Source of the DNA: Nostoc commune NIES-4072
Lineage (GTDB): Bacteria > Cyanobacteriota > Cyanobacteriia > Cyanobacteriales > Nostocaceae
Length of the DNA: 64,000 bases
Direction of reading: 5' to 3'
Assembly: GCF_003113895.1 (NCBI RefSeq)
Contig: NZ_BDUD01000001.1
Span: 3,014,756 to 3,078,755 of the forward strand
Shown: positions 8,805 through 18,935 of the stretch, one piece after another
How positions within the stretch are numbered: the first letter of the stretch is position 1
How the letters are laid out: the number at the start of each line of letters is the position of its first letter
The notes under the pieces: generated by a model
The model's database searches: none
What the model saw: only the letters and a program-made list of their open reading frames with translations
What the model was told of the DNA's origin: nothing
Position numbers and translations under genes: made by a program

Positions 8805-10340
8805 TTATGGTGAAATCAGTGTAAATCCTTTAGCTGTTCCTATGATTTTACTCCCAGTTAAATTTATTTGTTGTAAAGCTCCATCGTCTAACAGCAAATA
8901 AGATTTATTAGATAACATTTGTTGTAAAACTGGCATAGTTGTAGCAGTTACCTTACAATCGCTATAAAAATTTAAGCTAGGACGATCATAAGCAAAAGAA
9001 GTATAAATTTGGGTTCCTGGTGAAACATTTGCCCGAATTAATTCCGCGACTGGTTTAACAGGGAAAGCTTCATTTAATTCCCAAATCCATGATTGCGAAC
9101 TCATCAACAGTGCTAAAACTAAATACATCCCAGAAAATAATACTGGAATAAAGTTGCGATCGCGCTGTTTAACTAGCCATGCTGCGATGCCCATACTTAT
9201 TGCCAAAACAATGCTCATGACTATTAAAATAGGTTCTTTTTTAATAAAAAAGTAAACACAACCTCCTAAACCAGCAATAGAAATAATAGTCAGAAATATT
9301 GTCATTCGTCCCTTAAAATGGTCATTCTGCCAAATTTCACTAAGTTTAGCACCAGTTGCCAAAGCTAAAAATGGATATACAGGCATAACATACCACGGGA
9401 GCTTAGTTCTCATTAAAGAGATAGTTCCTAAGTAAACAACTGTACCAATAATAATTAGGCGACTCCAGGAAGTATGACGTTTTTTCCAAGCTAGATAAAA
9501 GCCTCCCGGTAAAAATAATAGCCAAGGAAAACTATACTTAATTATCTCAATTAAATAGTACCAGAGAGGCCCACTATGACCTTCAACAGATTGTGTAAGG
9601 CGATTAAAGGTTTGTGCTTGAAAATTCACTTGGAAGAAATTTTCGCCATAATGTTGCCATTGAGCAGCAAACCAAGCGATGGCAGGTGCATTTCCTAACA
9701 ACATTCCCACTAATAAATAGGGGCTGGTTAACAAAGCAAACTGCCGATCTGCAATGAGGAATAAACAAGCGATCGCTCCTAGCGGCAAAACTATCATCCC
9801 TTTAGTTAGAGTTATTAACCCTAGACAAAATCCCACACCGAGAGCATACCGACGATTTTGACGCGCTTTTAGCAAACAAAACAACAAAAGCAAGAAAAAG
9901 GTAATAGTTGCGCCATCTAGCATTGCTAATCGTCCGTGACGCACTACAGGCAACATCGTCAGATAAACTAAAGCGGCAAACAAAGCTGGTAAACTCTCGT
10001 TAAAAAGCAAACATCCCACCAAGTAAAGCAAAGGCACACCCAAGGCAGTTAACACTGCACCCGGTAGACGTGTTGTCAACTCATTCACGCCTCCGATAGA
10101 GTAAGTCCAAGCAATTAGTAAGTGCATCAGGGGTGGCTTATTATGATAAGGTTCACCTCCCAAGGTGGGGTAAAGCCAACGCATTGAACCAAATGGGGTA
10201 CGCCAAATTTCACGGGCTACCTGTGCCACAGTCCCTTCATCCCAGTCTCGTAAAGGGGAGTTCCCTAAAAATATCAGCCATAGAACTAGAGATATTACTA
10301 GTAGGCTAAATAACCATTCTTTTTCTCGGAATAGACGCAT
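8805..10340 (-). CDS. ArnT/PMT-like glycosyltransferase of the GT83 type
   Basis: The 511-residue multi-pass membrane protein has the N-terminal loop motif RDWDEGTVAQVAREI and the YHNKPPLMHLL motif diagnostic of the PMT_2/ArnT family. These enzymes transfer a sugar from undecaprenyl phosphate to lipid A or another periplasmic acceptor. The last 100 residues form the soluble C-terminal part. The acceptor cannot be told from sequence. The gene is convergent with the EamA transporter, whose stop is 56 bp away, and no related sugar-nucleotide genes lie alongside. The start ATG at 10340 is followed at once by a charged stretch and then the first helix, as usual. Confidence 0.85.
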   Translation of the reverse strand: MRLFREKEWLFSLLVISLVLWLIFLGNSPLRDWDEGTVAQVAREIWRTPFGSMRWLYPTLGGEPYHNKPPLMHLLIAWTYSIGGVNELTTRLPGAVLTALGVPLLYLVGCLLFNESLPALFAALVYLTMLPVVRHGRLAMLDGATITFFLLLLFCLLKARQNRRYALGVGFCLGLITLTKGMIVLPLGAIACLFLIADRQFALLTSPYLLVGMLLGNAPAIAWFAAQWQHYGENFFQVNFQAQTFNRLTQSVEGHSGPLWYYLIEIIKYSFPWLLFLPGGFYLAWKKRHTSWSRLIIIGTVVYLGTISLMRTKLPWYVMPVYPFLALATGAKLSEIWQNDHFKGRMTIFLTIISIAGLGGCVYFFIKKEPILIVMSIVLAISMGIAAWLVKQRDRNFIPVLFSGMYLVLALLMSSQSWIWELNEAFPVKPVAELIRANVSPGTQIYTSFAYDRPSLNFYSDCKVTATTMPVLQQMLSNKSYLLLDDGALQQINLTGSKIIGTAKGFTLISP

Positions 10341-10593
10341 ATCTCAAATCGGGATAATCATCTCAAAGACTGTAAGGCGGTATTTTACCCCAGATTATGC
10401 AATGGGAGTTTGGTTACTTTTTTAAAAAGGCGTTTATATGGTGCGATCGCTCAAAATGCCAGAATACTAAAAACTACTTATAGCCAAGATATTTTGACTA
10501 AAATAACTGTGTGGCAGGTTGACAAAGCGATACAAGCGTATGATTTTAGAGTATTTAGAAGGTAAACCAGATGAGTAACCACATTAAGAGTCT

Positions 10594-11835
10594 ATGCTAA
10601 CAGCACAACCTATCACTATTGATTTGTTTGCTGGGGCTGGCGGCTTTGGTCTAGGTTTTGAGATGGCAGGTTATTCTGTTCCTTTATCGGTTGAGATTGA
10701 TGCCTGGGCTTGTGATACACTGCGCCATAACCGCCCTAAGATGACAGTTATTCAACAGGATATCCGTAATTTAAACACTGCAAGTAGCGTTAAAGATATC
10801 TGTCACTTCAAACCGGATGTTGTTATTGGTGGCCCTCCATGTCAAGGCTTTAGTATTGCCGGGCCAGCACAAAAAGATCCTAAAGACCCTAGAAATAGTT
10901 TATTCATTCACTTTGCTGAGTGGATATGTTTTCTCGAACCTAAAGCTTTTGTAATGGAAAATGTTAAAGGTTTACTTTCGCGCAAAAATATTGAAGGTAG
11001 AAAGGTAACAGATATTATTAAAGAAACTTTTGAAAATCTAGGATATTTAGTAGAAATATGGTCATTAAATGCTGCTGAATATGGTGTACCACAAATTAGG
11101 GAGCGTATTTTTATTGTTGGAAATAAAACAGGAAAAGAATTAGGCACTCCTCCAAAAACACACTCCTTAGATTTATTGCATATAAATAGCTCTCAATTAT
11201 CAATATTTGCCTGCATGGGCCTACTTCCTGCCATAAGCTTGTGGGATGCTATATCAGATTTACCACCACTGAATGCACGGGAGGGTGAAGAGGAACAACC
11301 TTATATTTCAGAACCTCTCAATAACTATCAAATCTGGATTAGGAATGGCAGTCAAATACTTTATAATCATGTTGCAATGGATCATTCCCAGAGACTTGTA
11401 GAACGTTTCAAACATATTAAATGGGGTGAATCAAGTTCAGACGCACCAAAAGAGCATGGGGCTAGACGGCGTAGTGGAAATGGTGAGTTATCTGAGATAA
11501 ATTATGACCAAAATAACCGGCGTTTAAATCCATATAAACCATCACATACAATAGCCGCTTCGTTTTACGCCAATTTTCTTCATCCTTTCCAGCATCGCAA
11601 TTTAACAGCCCGTGAAGGCGCACGTGTTCAATCTTTTCCTGACACTTATCGTTTTTTAGGGAAGAAGACTGTTGTATCTCACAAGTTATTACATCGAGAA
11701 GAGAGATTCGACGAGAAGTTTCTTTGCCAGTACAATCAGGTAGGTAATGCTGTACCACCTATTCTTGCTAAAGCGATCGCACTTCATCTTCAAGAGAAAT
11801 TAGAGCTATGCCCAAAAGCGATAGGAACCCTTTAG
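10594..11835 (+). CDS. DNA (cytosine-5) methyltransferase of a type II R-M system
   Basis: The 413-residue protein has all the main C5-methylase motifs in order: I (DLFAGAGGFGLGF, residues 10-22), IV (GGPPCQGFS with the catalytic Cys83), VI (ENVKGLL near 122), VIII (QIRERIFIVG near 170) and X (QVGNAVPPILAKA near 390). The variable target-recognition region lies between VIII and X. It resembles the DdeI/Bpu10I class of methylases, but the recognition sequence cannot be read from the protein. The nuclease gene overlaps its 3' end by 28 bp. Because that nuclease is disrupted, this enzyme is probably now an orphan methylase. Confidence 0.93.
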   Translation: MLTAQPITIDLFAGAGGFGLGFEMAGYSVPLSVEIDAWACDTLRHNRPKMTVIQQDIRNLNTASSVKDICHFKPDVVIGGPPCQGFSIAGPAQKDPKDPRNSLFIHFAEWICFLEPKAFVMENVKGLLSRKNIEGRKVTDIIKETFENLGYLVEIWSLNAAEYGVPQIRERIFIVGNKTGKELGTPPKTHSLDLLHINSSQLSIFACMGLLPAISLWDAISDLPPLNAREGEEEQPYISEPLNNYQIWIRNGSQILYNHVAMDHSQRLVERFKHIKWGESSSDAPKEHGARRRSGNGELSEINYDQNNRRLNPYKPSHTIAASFYANFLHPFQHRNLTAREGARVQSFPDTYRFLGKKTVVSHKLLHREERFDEKFLCQYNQVGNAVPPILAKAIALHLQEKLELCPKAIGTL

Positions 11836-13063
11836 TTCACGGCTCTAATCTTGAACAAAAGGAGAATCACCGCACAAAATATAGAGATGTTGAGAGTAAA
11901 AAATATCTCAGTGAAATTAGAAATGAGTATGATAAGTGGCGTTCTGCTAATCTCGAATTAGCTGGCCCGACATCAACACCTACTGATCAAGATGACGCAA
12001 TTATTGCTACTAGGGTAGAATTTCTATCAAAATATAAGGATTTTTTAGACCAGCAGCACTATGCTGAAAAGTTTGATTCTCGATCGAACCTTCACTCTAG
12101 CGTGTTGGAGGAATTTTTATATTATCTGTTTAAAGATTTAGTCAGAGACTTTGGAGAAAATGCTCTTATCGGTAAATCACATACGTTCAAAGATATTTTC
12201 TTTGTGCCGCCAAAATACTCTGAGATGCTGAAGCGGCCGTATGCACGTATTGAAAAGAAAGATCATGACTTTGTAATTGGAGCCAGGGTTAGCGCATCTC
12301 AAACCCTATTGACACGGTGGTTTTGGGGTTCAACCAAAGCACAAATAAGTTCAAAATTACTACACTGAGCCAAGGGGTGGGATTGACATTTTCGTATTTA
12401 TGTGGTCAAAAAACATAAAAAGCTATTTGACCCATGTTTTTTCAATCATTTACGACAATTTGTCCTATTTTGAATGAAAAACTGATATTCAGATAGAGTT
12501 TTAAGCTTTTTGTCTGTATCAAGAGCTACAAAATTAGATGCGCTTACCCTGTAATTGGAGCCACGATTCAAGTATCATTTGAAGCAGCAATCCCACCGGA
12601 GAAAGATGAAAATCCTGGTGAAATACTGCCACTTCTTAAAGAGGAACCGGAAAACTACTCTGAAGTTACAGTTACAGGAAACACCGAAACGCACATTTTC
12701 GATATTCCAGTTGTTGCAATTGAATGTAAGACATATCTCGATAAAACTATGCTCGAAGGTTCATCACGAGCAGCAGAGGATTTAAAGGCAAGAAATCCAA
12801 ATAGTTTATATGTTGTACTTATGGAGTGGATCAAGTTGACCAGTGATGTCAATCTTCGGAAGTACAAGGTTGACCAGATTTACGTACTACGTCAGCAGAA
12901 AAACACTGACCGAGAATTTAGATATGAAGAAAAATATGTTAAAAATTCAATTAATCCAGTTGTAGTTCAACATCTATTCCATAAAGTGCGGAAGCATCTG
13001 AAAATGGATTGGACTGGCGGAATTGAACACGGTATAGAGCGTGGGTGGCTAATTGACGAGTAG
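11808..13063 (+). pseudogene. Restriction endonuclease (Bpu10I-like), split by a MITE
   Basis: Two pieces, 11808-12283 and 12562-13063, belong to one gene. Joining them after removing 12284-12561 gives 978 bp with no internal stop, a 325-residue protein; the junction then reads DFVIGATIQVSFEAA. The second half holds IPVVAIECKTYLDKTMLEGS, whose ExK core is a typical PD-(D/E)XK nuclease motif and resembles Bpu10I-family enzymes. In its present state translation from 11808 ends at 12368 after a foreign tail. The gene overlaps the methylase by 28 bp, the normal layout of an R-M operon. Family assignment is from memory of motif style; disruption is seen directly. Confidence 0.87.
12284..12551. mobile_element. 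268-bp MITE with ISAs1-like ends
   Basis: The ends are CAGGGTTAGCGCATCT and, inverted, CAGGGTAAGCGCATCT (15 of 16 match). The element is flanked by a perfect 10-bp duplication TAATTGGAGC at 12274-12283 and 12552-12561. The ends resemble those of the ISAs1-type unit at 35103-39433 (CAGGGCAAACGCATCT), so that family's transposase probably moved it. It holds no gene. Confidence 0.93.
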
Positions 13064-13171
13064 CTATTGACTTTAGTACCTAAAAAATACTGCCTAAAAA
13101 CATAGATAAGCAATGCCTATAGTTCACAATCTTGTATTAGCAGATTGCTCTTAGACAAAAAATGTTAGAGG

Positions 13172-13429
13172 CTAAAAGCTTTTACTGAAGGAAACAGCGA
13201 CTTTATAACCAATGCGAATACCAAAAAGTCGAGCAAATGGGTTTTTATTACGTAAATATCGTGCCGATTCTAAGCCTGTTTTATCAATTGCGTATTCACC
13301 TGTTTCTATATCGATAATCACCATTTTACCGATGTTTTCTTCTCGTTCTACTTGTTGACGAATGCTATTTTCATATAATTCTTTCGCACGTCGTCCAACT
13401 TCTTCGCGGCTTAAAAGTATGCTTTGCAT
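13172..13429 (-). CDS. Uncharacterised small protein
   Basis: 85 residues, soluble, with a charged helical N-terminal half (EEVGRRAKELYENSIRQQVE) and a C-terminal half containing MVIIDIETGEYAID. I do not recognise a characterised family. The size, amphipathic helix and location beside decayed toxin-antitoxin genes make an antitoxin-like role conceivable, but no toxin partner is visible downstream. Confidence 0.6.
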   Translation of the reverse strand: MQSILLSREEVGRRAKELYENSIRQQVEREENIGKMVIIDIETGEYAIDKTGLESARYLRNKNPFARLFGIRIGYKVAVSFSKSF

Positions 13430-13588
13430 GTTCTTGCTCCTTGGATCATGTTGTATACTAATTCTACTACCAAGCTATACTGCAATGTAGTTGAGCTAAA
13501 GATAATAACAAAGAACATTTTCATAATGTCGCTAGACTCAGCACCAGAAGTTTCGGCTATCTGCTAGAGGTAAGTATTAGTTTGACTG

Positions 13589-13806
13589 CTATCCCAACAT
13601 TTGTTCAACAGTCAAACCAATGTCACTTGCGATTTGTCGTAGTAATTTAGGTGAAATATCACGTCCCTTATGAAAAGGTATGGTTGTTCCTCGACTATCT
13701 TCGTGGCGAAACTGCTTATTGAACCTTTTTGACGCACCTCTACAAACCCAAGGCTTTCTAGTATCCGAATAACCTCTTGTGGTTTCAAAATTGGGATCTT
13801 GCTCAT
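13589..13806 (-). pseudogene. hicA: HicA-type toxin, frameshifted
   Basis: From the ATG at 13806 the sequence reads MSKIPILKPQEVIRILESLGFVEVRQKGS, a HicA N-terminus; after GGTTCA the frame is lost. In the next frame, down to a stop at 13589, it continues NKQFRHEDSRGTTIPFHKGR...LRQIASDIGLTVEQML, the rest of HicA (a small mRNA-cleaving toxin of about 70 residues). A single missing base in the SHKQFRH motif explains the break. The shifted frame ends at 13612 after foreign residues, so the toxin is probably inactive. Confidence 0.85.
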
Positions 13807-13809
13807 AAT

Positions 13810-13887
13810 CTACTGGATTACAATTTGTTGTGTACCAACAAACTCTGTATCAAATGCTAAATTTTCATCCTCCAAAAGCATTTCAAT
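13810..13887 (-). pseudogene. hicB: HicB-type antitoxin, 3' remnant
   Basis: Only the last 26 codons remain: IEMLLEDENLAFDTEFVGTQ and a short tail, the usual C-terminus of cyanobacterial HicB proteins. It ends 3 bp before the hicA start. Upstream of this fragment the frame meets a stop immediately, so most of the gene has been deleted. Confidence 0.7.
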
Positions 13888-13904
13888 TTATTAATAGATT
13901 TTAC

Positions 13905-14177
13905 TTAGTACACATCATCGTGACTACCAATATCTACAAACACAGCATCCCCATCATCTGTAAAGTAAAAAACTACTCTTTCGTCATAATCTACACTAAA
14001 GCTCCATAAGTCTTTAAGCTTACCTGACAATTTATGAGTTTTCAAACCCTGATCAAATGGATCTGCTGTAAACTGCTCCAACTTTTGCCAAAACCGTACT
14101 TCTAAATCTACATTCCTTTGAATTCGCTTTTTAAAAGCACGTTTAAATGAAGAATTGAAACTTACTTTTAACATCAC
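13905..14177 (-). CDS. RelE/YafQ-like mRNA interferase toxin
   Basis: 90 residues with the RelE/ParE fold pattern: a basic helical N-terminus (SFKRAFKKRIQRN), then HKLSGKLKDLWSFSVDYDERVVFYF and a C-terminal strand ending in FVDIGSHDDVY. YafQ-like toxins cut mRNA on the ribosome. It overlaps the preceding small gene by 4 bp (ATGA), the translational coupling usual for toxin-antitoxin pairs. An alternative start one codon later is possible because two Met codons are adjacent. Confidence 0.8.
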   Translation of the reverse strand: MMLKVSFNSSFKRAFKKRIQRNVDLEVRFWQKLEQFTADPFDQGLKTHKLSGKLKDLWSFSVDYDERVVFYFTDDGDAVFVDIGSHDDVY

Positions 14178-14380
14178 TCTTCTATCAGTTGTTTCAATTC
14201 ATCAATATTTGAGGAAAACTTTAGTTCACTATTTTGCTGTTCTACTTGCGCCGCCTGAAAATTTTGATAAATCTCTTCACGCCTTTCTTCCCGTAGATAT
14301 TGCTGCAATAACAGTTGAATTTCTAACTTTTCCTCATTGGAAAGACTTTTAATTGCTTCAACTACATCACTGAAGGTCAT
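14174..14380 (-). CDS. Antitoxin partner of the RelE-like toxin
   Basis: 68 residues, mostly helical and acidic (SLSNEEKLEIQLLLQQYLREERREE), without a clear DNA-binding fold. It is placed first in the pair and overlaps the toxin by 4 bp. Its position and composition are those of a small neutralising protein; the identification rests mainly on context. Confidence 0.7.
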   Translation of the reverse strand: MTFSDVVEAIKSLSNEEKLEIQLLLQQYLREERREEIYQNFQAAQVEQQNSELKFSSNIDELKQLIEE

Positions 14381-14430
14381 AACTTGGAATACCTTTTAGT
14401 GCTTATTCGATCAATCTAATATGCTAACGA

Positions 14431-14601
14431 TCAAGCTAAAATTTTAAATCCTATGTGTGGCTCTCGTGCCAAGAGATGAAAGCAATCGTCCAAGATAGCA
14501 AGATAACGGTTTCTCTGCTCAGTTCCCCATGTTTTTTGGGTGTAGCGACCGATTGATAGCAAGTCTTGAGTGGCTAATTCAGTAAGGCGAAATGCTGACA
14601 T
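14431..14601 (-). pseudogene. parE: ParE-type toxin, truncated
   Basis: Starting 3 bp after the parD stop, the frame encodes MSAFRLTELATQDLLSIGRY followed by WGTEQRNRYLAILDDCFHLL and stops after 56 residues. Full ParE proteins have about 95-100 residues; the C-terminal strands that bind DNA gyrase are missing. The loss lies next to the RelE-like module, whose arrival or a local deletion may have removed the 3' half. Confidence 0.8.
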
Positions 14602-14604
14602 GCG

Positions 14605-14847
14605 CTATTCACGATCAAGTTCTGCAAGCAATCCTGAGAGAGAATAGTCAGCAAATCCGCTGTTCTCCCCCTCTGTCAATGCTCGTTGCAAAGCGGCAAG
14701 TTTTATTTCTCGCTCTTCTAAAAGGCGCAGTCCCGCTCGAATCGCTTCACTGGCGCTTGCAAAACGACCTCTGTCAACTTGATTGGCGATAAACGCTTCA
14801 AAATGCTCACCCAAGGTAACACTTGTATTTTTTGTATTTTTTTGCAT
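14605..14847 (-). CDS. parD: ParD-type antitoxin
   Basis: 80 residues from the ATG at 14847, which follows AGGAGA at a good distance; a longer upstream frame exists but lacks family similarity. The sequence NTSVTLGEHFEAFIANQVDRGRF...SEAIRAGLRLLEERE is the ribbon-helix-helix and dimerisation region of ParD, with an acidic C-terminal tail that in intact pairs wraps the toxin. It remains complete although its ParE partner is truncated. Confidence 0.87.
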   Translation of the reverse strand: MQKNTKNTSVTLGEHFEAFIANQVDRGRFASASEAIRAGLRLLEEREIKLAALQRALTEGENSGFADYSLSGLLAELDRE

Positions 14848-14945
14848 ACAATTTTCTCCTGTATAATACGAATATATAATATTTTTTGGTATTACTCCAG
14901 ATGAAAATTGTAATTGATGATGGATGTCCAAAAACCTCTTAAATA

Positions 14946-14978
14946 AAAACGGTAGAGCAATAAATACTTTACCGTTTT
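14946..14978 (-). terminator. Intrinsic terminator downstream of the DUF4230 gene
   Basis: AAAACGGTA pairs with TACCGTTTT around a short loop; on the minus strand it is followed by TTTTTATTT. It lies about 160 bp after the stop at 15141. Confidence 0.6.
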
Positions 14979-15140
14979 CCATCACTCATAGGTTAAGGTC
15001 ATAAACCATTTGTCAATAAGTAATAGTGCTTAAAATCATGCAAAAAATCCTGGTTGAAAACACAATCTTTGCCTGGCGATGCCTACGCTTAATATTCCCA
15101 GTTATTCTTCACTAGATTTTGTCCGGGGGATAGGGCAAGT

Positions 15141-15797
15141 CTACTTGGCTATTCCACATGAGCCTTCAGCAGGTAATTGAGTATTTACAGTTATTTTGTA
15201 TCCTTTATCTTTCAACACTTGACTTAGTAAATGATCAACAGTTTTTTCTACCCGATCGCTAGCTTCTTTGATCAACCAATCTTGACAAGCAGCTTTCTCA
15301 ACTTTGCTGATGGCTTCTCGCTGGGCTTGCGCTTGTAAATTTACAACATCAGGCCCCCAACCTAAAAAACCACGATCATAAGAGTAGACGCTAGAATGTT
15401 CTAAATCAAGTTTACTATCAAGAATTTTGAGTGGAGGCAAAGTTACTGTTATTTGATCTCCTTCAAGGTTGACATTATCAGTCTGAAACTCATTGAGATT
15501 AACTCCAACTCTTACACTACCATGAGCAACATAAAGCAACTTGCTCTCTAGAATCAAAAAACCCTTTTCTGTTACAGGTACTACGGCATCCATTTCAAAT
15601 GTTGCTGTAGTTAACTCACTCACATCTCTAATTTGACGTACTACTATTGAACTTGGCTCACCAACATCTACTGAATTACCAGCCACAATGTGAATATACT
15701 GGTAACTTAGCCACAACAACATAACTACTAAGGTTGCAATAACTCCAGCGAATACTTTAGTTAGTGTACTGGAATCTTTTATTAAGCCAACTGTCAT
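15141..15797 (-). CDS. DUF4230-family membrane-anchored protein
   Basis: 218 residues with one N-terminal membrane segment (about 14-36) and a large extracytoplasmic domain. The region from VVRQIRDVSELTTATF through VTLPPLKILDSKLDLEHSSVYSYDRG, with the conserved helical tail ending near the last Cys, matches the DUF4230 family, which has no assigned biochemical role. It lies downstream of clpC but is separated from it by a terminator, so it is probably transcribed independently. Confidence 0.8.
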   Translation of the reverse strand: MTVGLIKDSSTLTKVFAGVIATLVVMLLWLSYQYIHIVAGNSVDVGEPSSIVVRQIRDVSELTTATFEMDAVVPVTEKGFLILESKLLYVAHGSVRVGVNLNEFQTDNVNLEGDQITVTLPPLKILDSKLDLEHSSVYSYDRGFLGWGPDVVNLQAQAQREAISKVEKAACQDWLIKEASDRVEKTVDHLLSQVLKDKGYKITVNTQLPAEGSCGIAK

Positions 15798-15875
15798 ATT
15801 TTTTCCTTTTGAAATGTAGATGATTTCTCGGTCATACTTTTAATAGTATTCCCGCTTAATAAGTTTTATTAACAA

Positions 15876-15914
15876 TAAAAAACCGATAAAGGTTTGAATC
15901 CCTCTACCGGTTTA
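15876..15914 (-). terminator. Intrinsic terminator of clpC
   Basis: On the minus strand AAACCGGTAGAGG pairs with CCTTTATCGGTTT and is followed by a run of six T. It begins 40 bp beyond the clpC stop. Confidence 0.8.
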
Positions 15915-15953
15915 TAATTTTCTATTTGAGATTTAAATCCCAAACCCTAAATT

Positions 15954-18422
15954 TTACTCAACACCTTGGGGTAACAATTCCCGGCGCTGTTGAGAACTAA
16001 CTTGCACAACGCCATTTTCATCCACATCAACTAAGGCTGTATCGCCATCCTTGATCCGACCAGACAGAATTTCTTCTGCTAGGCTATCTTCTAACAAGCG
16101 CATAATTGCCCGACGTAATGGCCTTGCGCCGTAGCTGGGACTGTAACCTTCTTGAATCAAACGATCCTTGAAGCGGTCTGTGACTTCTAAGGTGATACCC
16201 TTTTCGGTTAGACGACCAAATACTTCCTTGAGCATAATTTCGGCGATTTGAGTCACTTCTGGCTTGCTCAACTGACGGAAGACGATAATTTCATCGAGTC
16301 GGTTGAGGAACTCTGGACGGAAGTACTGTTTGAGTTCTTCGTTCACCAAAGAGCGAATTCGGTTGTAAGTTGACTCGCTGGCATCTTCGGAGAATTCAAA
16401 GCCGATACCGCTACCGCCTTTTTCAATTACCTTAGAACCAATATTGGAAGTTAAAATCAGCAAGGTGTTCTTGAAGTCCACCGTGCGACCTTTGGCATCA
16501 GTTAACCGTCCGTCTTCCAAAATTTGCAGCAGCATGTTGAATACATCGGGGTGGGCTTTTTCGATTTCGTCGAACAACACCACGGTGTAAGGACGCCGCC
16601 GCACGGCTTCGGTCAGCTGACCACCTTCGTTATAGCCAACATAACCTGGAGGGGAACCAATCAGCTTGCTGACGGTGTGACGCTCCATGTATTCGGACAT
16701 ATCTAATCGGATCATTGCTTCTTCAGAACCGAAGAAGTAAGCAGCTAAGGACTTCGCTAACTCGGTTTTACCTACGCCAGTAGGCCCAGAGAAGACAAAG
16801 CTAGCTATGGGTCGATTGGGATTCTTCAAACCGACACGAGCGCGGCGAATTGCCCGTGAAACTGCCTTCACAGCTTCGTCTTGACCAATTAAACGCTGAT
16901 GCAAGGTGTCTTCCATGTGCAGCAGCTTTTCAGATTCAGATTCGGTGAGTTTGTTCACCGGTACACCTGTCCAAGAAGCGACAATGTGGGCAATGTCTTC
17001 TTCTGTAACTACAGGTTCTTCATGTTCTGTGCCTGTTGCATTGGTCTTGCTTTGAGCGATCGCTCGGATTTCGGCTTTGATTTCCATTTCGCGATCGCGC
17101 AATTCCCCAGCTTTGTCAAAGTCTTGAGAGCGCACCGCGTCATCTTTTTCTTTTAATATCTGACGCAGTTCTTTGTCTAACTCTTTGGCTGCGGGTGGCA
17201 GTTGGGAGTTAATCAAGCGCACTCTAGAACCAGCTTCATCAACTAAGTCGATGGCTTTATCTGGGAGGTAGCGATCGCTAATGTAACGATCTGATAACTT
17301 CGCCGCCGCCACTAATGCTTCGTCGGAGATTTTCAGTTTGTGGTGTTGCTCGTAGCGTTCGCGCAAACCATATAAAATTTCAATTGTTTCATCAACTGTA
17401 GGTTCACCAACCATTACTGGCTGGAAACGTCGCTCTAGCGCTGCATCTCGCTCGATGTGCTTCCGGTATTCATCTAGGGTTGTAGCACCGATGCACTGCA
17501 ACTCACCTCTAGCCAAAGCTGGCTTGAGGATATTCGCTGCGTCAATCGCACCTTCTGCTGCACCCGCACCAATTAAGGTGTGTACCTCATCAATCACGAG
17601 AATGACATTACCCGCCGAGCGGATTTCATCCATGATTTTTTTCAAGCGTTCTTCAAATTCACCCCGGTACTTGGTTCCTGCTACGAGCAAACCAATATCC
17701 AAGGTGACGACGCGTTTATCTTCGAGGATGTCGGGGACATCTTTGGTGGCAATGCGTGAAGCTAAACCTTCAGCGATCGCTGTTTTACCAACCCCTGGTT
17801 CCCCAATTAGCACTGGGTTATTTTTAGTTCGGCGACCCAATATCTGGATCACCCGCTCAATTTCTTTAGCGCGTCCCACCACTGGATCGAGCTTATTATC
17901 TATTGCCATCTGAGTCAGGTTTGAGCCAAATTCATCCAGAGTCGGGGTTTTTGTGCGCCCGGATGAACCGCCTGGTGAAACTTCGGCAGTTTCTCCCAAC
18001 ATGCGGATGACTTGGGTTCTTACCTTAGATAGATCCACACCGAGGTTTTCTAGCACCCTGGCTGCGACGCCTTCCCCTTCGCGGATTAGGCCCAACAGCA
18101 GATGCTCGGTGCCAATGTAGTTATGCCCCAGTTGGCGTGCTTCTTCTAGGGAGAGTTCTAAAACTCGCTTTGCCCGTGGCGTAAACGGAATTTCCACGGC
18201 AACAAAGCCTGATCCCCGTCCTATAATTTTTTCAACTTCAATTCGGGCATCTTTGAGATTGACGCCCATTGATTTCAGCACCTTGGCAGCCACTCCAGTG
18301 CCTTCGCCAATCAGACCCAGGAGGATCTGCTCGGTTCCGACAAAGTTGTGACCTAAACGGCGGGCCTCTTCTTGGGCCAGCATGATTACCTTAATGGCTT
18401 TTTCTGTGAAGCGCTCAAACAT
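15954..18422 (-). CDS. clpC: ClpC, Hsp100 ATPase and Clp protease regulatory subunit
   Basis: 822 residues, the usual ClpC length. Two Clp-N repeats (about 1-145) are followed by AAA domain 1 with Walker A GEPGVGKT, a UVR-type coiled region ([19 protein letters not shown]) between the ATPase domains, and AAA domain 2 with GPTGVGKT and [17 protein letters not shown]. ClpC unfolds substrates for ClpP in the cytoplasm or stroma-like compartment; the gene is normally essential in cyanobacteria. It stands alone with its own terminator. Nothing in the protein looks damaged. Confidence 0.98.
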   Translation of the reverse strand: MFERFTEKAIKVIMLAQEEARRLGHNFVGTEQILLGLIGEGTGVAAKVLKSMGVNLKDARIEVEKIIGRGSGFVAVEIPFTPRAKRVLELSLEEARQLGHNYIGTEHLLLGLIREGEGVAARVLENLGVDLSKVRTQVIRMLGETAEVSPGGSSGRTKTPTLDEFGSNLTQMAIDNKLDPVVGRAKEIERVIQILGRRTKNNPVLIGEPGVGKTAIAEGLASRIATKDVPDILEDKRVVTLDIGLLVAGTKYRGEFEERLKKIMDEIRSAGNVILVIDEVHTLIGAGAAEGAIDAANILKPALARGELQCIGATTLDEYRKHIERDAALERRFQPVMVGEPTVDETIEILYGLRERYEQHHKLKISDEALVAAAKLSDRYISDRYLPDKAIDLVDEAGSRVRLINSQLPPAAKELDKELRQILKEKDDAVRSQDFDKAGELRDREMEIKAEIRAIAQSKTNATGTEHEEPVVTEEDIAHIVASWTGVPVNKLTESESEKLLHMEDTLHQRLIGQDEAVKAVSRAIRRARVGLKNPNRPIASFVFSGPTGVGKTELAKSLAAYFFGSEEAMIRLDMSEYMERHTVSKLIGSPPGYVGYNEGGQLTEAVRRRPYTVVLFDEIEKAHPDVFNMLLQILEDGRLTDAKGRTVDFKNTLLILTSNIGSKVIEKGGSGIGFEFSEDASESTYNRIRSLVNEELKQYFRPEFLNRLDEIIVFRQLSKPEVTQIAEIMLKEVFGRLTEKGITLEVTDRFKDRLIQEGYSPSYGARPLRRAIMRLLEDSLAEEILSGRIKDGDTALVDVDENGVVQVSSQQRRELLPQGVE

Positions 18423-18834
18423 GGCTTTATCCCATCATCTGCGGTCGTGCCGGTATGCTGATTTTAGCACAGGCAAAGCTTTTGGATGCCTGTATAACAG
18501 ATTATAGACATCCTGAAGCTATGACTTGAGTTGATGGGCTAATTGTTAACTATTGACTACTCTTATCTGGCTAGTGTACTGAGGAGCTTTAGTTCACCAG
18601 CCTTTTTGGGATTTATTACAAACAGTTCACTGCTTAGATTAAGGGTTTCTTGACTTAATCCCAAACATTTATATTTAACATATATATTTTTTAATATCAA
18701 GTAAAAAAGATTAATATATGATTTACTTATGAAATCTATTTTTTAGATAAAATATTTGAATAAAAATAAGTGCGGCAAAGTTACATTTTTTTGCTGAAGC
18801 CGATCGCAAGCCCTAATAATTCAAAATTAAATTA

Positions 18835-18923
18835 GGACTTACGCAAAAATTGCTAAAAAGCTTAATTTCTCGAACCGCCAAGACGCCAAGAGCGCCGAGA
18901 ATTCGTAGAGTGTGCGTAAGTCC
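18835..18923. mobile_element. 89-bp MITE, copy 2, flanked by TA
   Basis: Identical to 5441-5529, with the same GGACTTACGCA / TGCGTAAGTCC ends and TA on both sides (18833-18834 and 18924-18925). Confidence 0.9.
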
Positions 18924-18935
18924 TAGATTACTTTA

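Noticed and set aside
16524..17913. Several + strand frames opposite clpC
   Set aside because: They are antisense shadows of the highly biased clpC reading frame.
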